A stretch of 48,246 bases of DNA, from contig NZ_JAKGRW010000036.1 in the NCBI RefSeq assembly GCF_021555175.1, positions 1 through 48,246 of the forward strand. Direction: 5' to 3'. The DNA is from Nocardioides alcanivorans (GTDB taxonomy: Bacteria; Actinomycetota; Actinomycetes; Propionibacteriales; Nocardioidaceae). Numbering within the stretch: position 1 is the stretch's first letter; every line of letters starts with the position of its first letter. Positions 46,795 through 48,246 of this stretch are shown one piece after another. Made by a program: the position numbers and the translations under genes. Below the pieces are notes generated by a model. It was not told the DNA's origin, did no database searches, and saw only the letters and a list, made by a program, of their open reading frames with translations.

Positions 46795-47234
46795 ACGAGG
46801 ACGAGGGCCACGTGCCCCCCGGCGCCGACGGCGCCCAGAATTCCGGCGAGGGCGCGGAACCGATCGGCTCCGTGGCCGAGGAGGCGCTCAAGCTCTTCGG
46901 GGCACTGTCGGACTGGGCCAAGGACCAGGGTGACGGCCTCGGAGACGGAGTCTCCGGCATGGCTGCCGGTGCTGCACAGGCATTCCACGAGGTCAACGAG
47001 CACATCGCGACGGGCAGTGAGGAGTGCAAGTACTGCCCCGTCTGCCGTGCCGTGCACACCGTGCGCGAACTCAGCCCGGAGGTGAAGGCCCACCTCGCCG
47101 TGGCCGGCAGCAATCTCCTGCAAGCCGCTGCCGCGCTGATGGCCACCGCCACCTCGGACCCTGCCCGGGAGCAGGGAAGGCGTGATGACGGCGTCGAGCA
47201 CATCCCTGTCGACGAGGACTGGCCCGAGACATGA
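46791..47234 (+). CDS. DUF5304-like actinobacterial protein
   Basis: 147 residues from GTG 46791. The N-terminal part is acidic and disordered. The centre has CKYCPVCRAVHTVRE (three Cys and a His, probable metal site), followed by a helix (EVKAHLAVAGSNLLQAAAALM) and an acidic tail. Family assignment is by recollection of the motif and of position next to the ArsA-like gene. Function unknown. It overlaps neighbours by four bases on both sides. Confidence 0.75.
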   Translation: MNEDEGHVPPGADGAQNSGEGAEPIGSVAEEALKLFGALSDWAKDQGDGLGDGVSGMAAGAAQAFHEVNEHIATGSEECKYCPVCRAVHTVRELSPEVKAHLAVAGSNLLQAAAALMATATSDPAREQGRRDDGVEHIPVDEDWPET

Positions 47235-48153
47235 ACCCGGCGCTGACCGTCGGGATCGACGTCGGTGGCACGAAGATTGCCGCCGGGGTGGTGGAGACCG
47301 GTGGTCGCGTGGTCGAGCGACGACTGGTGCCGAGCCCCGCAGGATCGGCCGACGCGCTGGTCGATGTGATCGTCGACCTCGTCGCGGAGCTGGGCGCAGG
47401 GCACCCGATCGCCGCGGTGGGGCTGTGCGTGGCGGGCTTCGTCGACGCCGACGCGAGCACCGTCGTCACCGCCCCCAACCTGGCATGGCGCAACCTGCCG
47501 CTGCGCGCACTCGTCGCCGAACGCACCGGGTTGCCGGTCGTCGTGGAGAACGACGGCAACGCTGCAGCCTGGGGCGAACGCATCCTGGGGGCCGGCCGGG
47601 GCGTCGACGACCTCCTGATGGTCGCTGTGGGCACCGGTGTCGGCGGCGGCATCGTACTCGGAGGAGAGCTGCGCCGTGGCGGTCACGGCATGGCCGCCGA
47701 GATCGGGCACCTCACCCTCGTGCCCGGGGAGAACCCTGTGGTTGTGGTCGGAGGGGGTGCCTGGAGCAGTACGCGAGCGGCTCGGCCCTCGTCCGGGCCG
47801 CCCAAGCGGTCCTCGGCAACGACCCCACGCTCGACGGACCGACGATCACGGCGCTCGCCCGGCGCGGCGACGTCAAGGCGGTCGAACTCATGGCCACCTT
47901 GGGAACCCACCTGGGGTGCGGCATCGCGTCGCTGGTCGCCGTGCTCGATCCGTCGGTGGTGGTGGTCGGTGGTGGTGTCGCGGCTGCCGGTGATCTCCTG
48001 TTGGAGCCGATCCGGATCGCGCTGCGCTCGGAACTGCCCGGTGGCGCCAGCCGACCTGCGCCCGAGATCGTGTCGGCTGCTCTCGGCAACGACGCTGGGG
48101 TGATCGGCGTCGCCCAGCTTGCCCAGCGCGAGGTCGGGGCGGCCAGCGGATGA
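47231..48153 (+). CDS. ROK-family sugar kinase, probably glucokinase (apparent frameshift)
   Basis: About 307 residues after joining frames at the C-run 47734-47736, where a fourth C restores the zinc motif ENPCGCGRRGCLEQYASG. DVGGTK at 10-15 binds ATP, VENDGNAAAWGE holds the catalytic Asp, and GTGVGGGIV and EIGHLTL follow. Glucose phosphorylation is the most usual role; the sugar is not proven by sequence. The start overlaps the previous stop (ATGA). Confidence 0.9.
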
Positions 48154-48246
48154 GCGCCTCGCCCGTCGTCGGCATCGATGTCGGCGGCACCAAGATCATC
48201 GGCGGCCTCGTCGGGGCCGACGGCACTCTCCTGCGGACTGCCCGGT
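48150..48246 (+). CDS. Second ROK-family kinase, N-terminus only (cut by window end)
   Basis: ATG 48150 overlaps the previous stop by four bases. The 32 visible residues contain VVGIDVGGTKIIGGLV, the ROK phosphate-binding start. It is different in sequence from the first kinase, so it looks like an older tandem duplication, not a copy error. Confidence 0.85.
   Translation, partial: MSASPVVGIDVGGTKIIGGLVGADGTLLRTAR

Overview
The window is a high-GC actinobacterial chromosome segment. It most resembles Nocardioides and related Propionibacteriales: a qcrCAB/cta respiratory cluster, a trpD neighbour, a DUF222-HNH gene and an actinobacterial Tad/Flp pilus locus. From memory, gene content and order from the cytochrome genes to the ROK kinases follow the Mycobacterium tuberculosis Rv2182c-Rv2200c neighbourhood: ctaC, ctaF, qcrBAC, ctaE, trpD, the UvrC-like exonuclease, the RipC-like NlpC/P60 protein, FadD15, a TB16.3-type SRPBCC protein, an ArsA-like ATPase and a DUF5304-type protein. 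A protease pair and a complete-looking Tad pilus operon sit inside that order.

Layout. (1) 1-22501 is one giant imperfect palindrome. Positions 1-10531 are the reverse complement of 11970-22501 and differ by a single base, around a 1,438-bp single-copy centre (10532-11969) that holds ctaC and the 5' part of ctaD. Each arm carries trpD (only its first part in the left arm), a degenerate receiver protein, ctaG, ctaE, qcrC, qcrA, qcrB, a luciferase-like monooxygenase, an L,D-transpeptidase, ctaF and the 3' part of ctaD. The left arm ends exactly at the window edge, so a fold-back assembly or amplification chimera is the most economical explanation. A real inverted duplication cannot be excluded from sequence alone. 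(2) 23184-26158 holds a stand-alone AsnC/Lrp sensor domain, then a DUF222-HNH endonuclease gene bracketed by two inverted clusters of ~20-bp GGTCTCGACAAGCTCGACC-type repeats. (3) 26159-31288 holds a DnaQ/GIY-YIG fusion nuclease, two small Cys-containing proteins, a NYN-domain protein and a RipC-like NlpC/P60 hydrolase behind a very structured 245-nt leader. (4) 31335-33752 is an overlapping pair of metalloprotease genes (a gluzincin lipoprotein and an M48 protease). (5) 33849-43062, all on the minus strand, is a Flp/Tad pilus locus: cpaB, tadZ, tadA, a von Willebrand A-TadB fusion, tadC, a NarL-type histidine kinase/response regulator pair and two Flp pilins. A near-identical 20-nt element lies 112-122 nt upstream of cpaB and of the first pilin. 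(6) 43270-48246 holds a FadD15-like acyl-CoA ligase, and divergent from it an overlapping operon of SRPBCC, ArsA-like, DUF5304-like and two tandem ROK kinase genes, the last cut by the window end.

How the genes work together. The first part encodes most of the actinobacterial bc1-aa3 supercomplex (QcrCAB, CtaC, CtaD, CtaE, CtaF, and the CtaG assembly factor). The middle part is cell-envelope work: L,D-transpeptidase, NlpC/P60 hydrolase and membrane proteases. The Tad operon forms an adhesive pilus that is probably controlled by its own two-component system.

Data quality. At least thirteen genes are broken by one-base shifts. Nearly all fall where the intact frame would need one more G or C in a short G/C run, which looks like systematic homopolymer undercalling rather than biological decay. 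Gene ends given below join the two frames across those sites.
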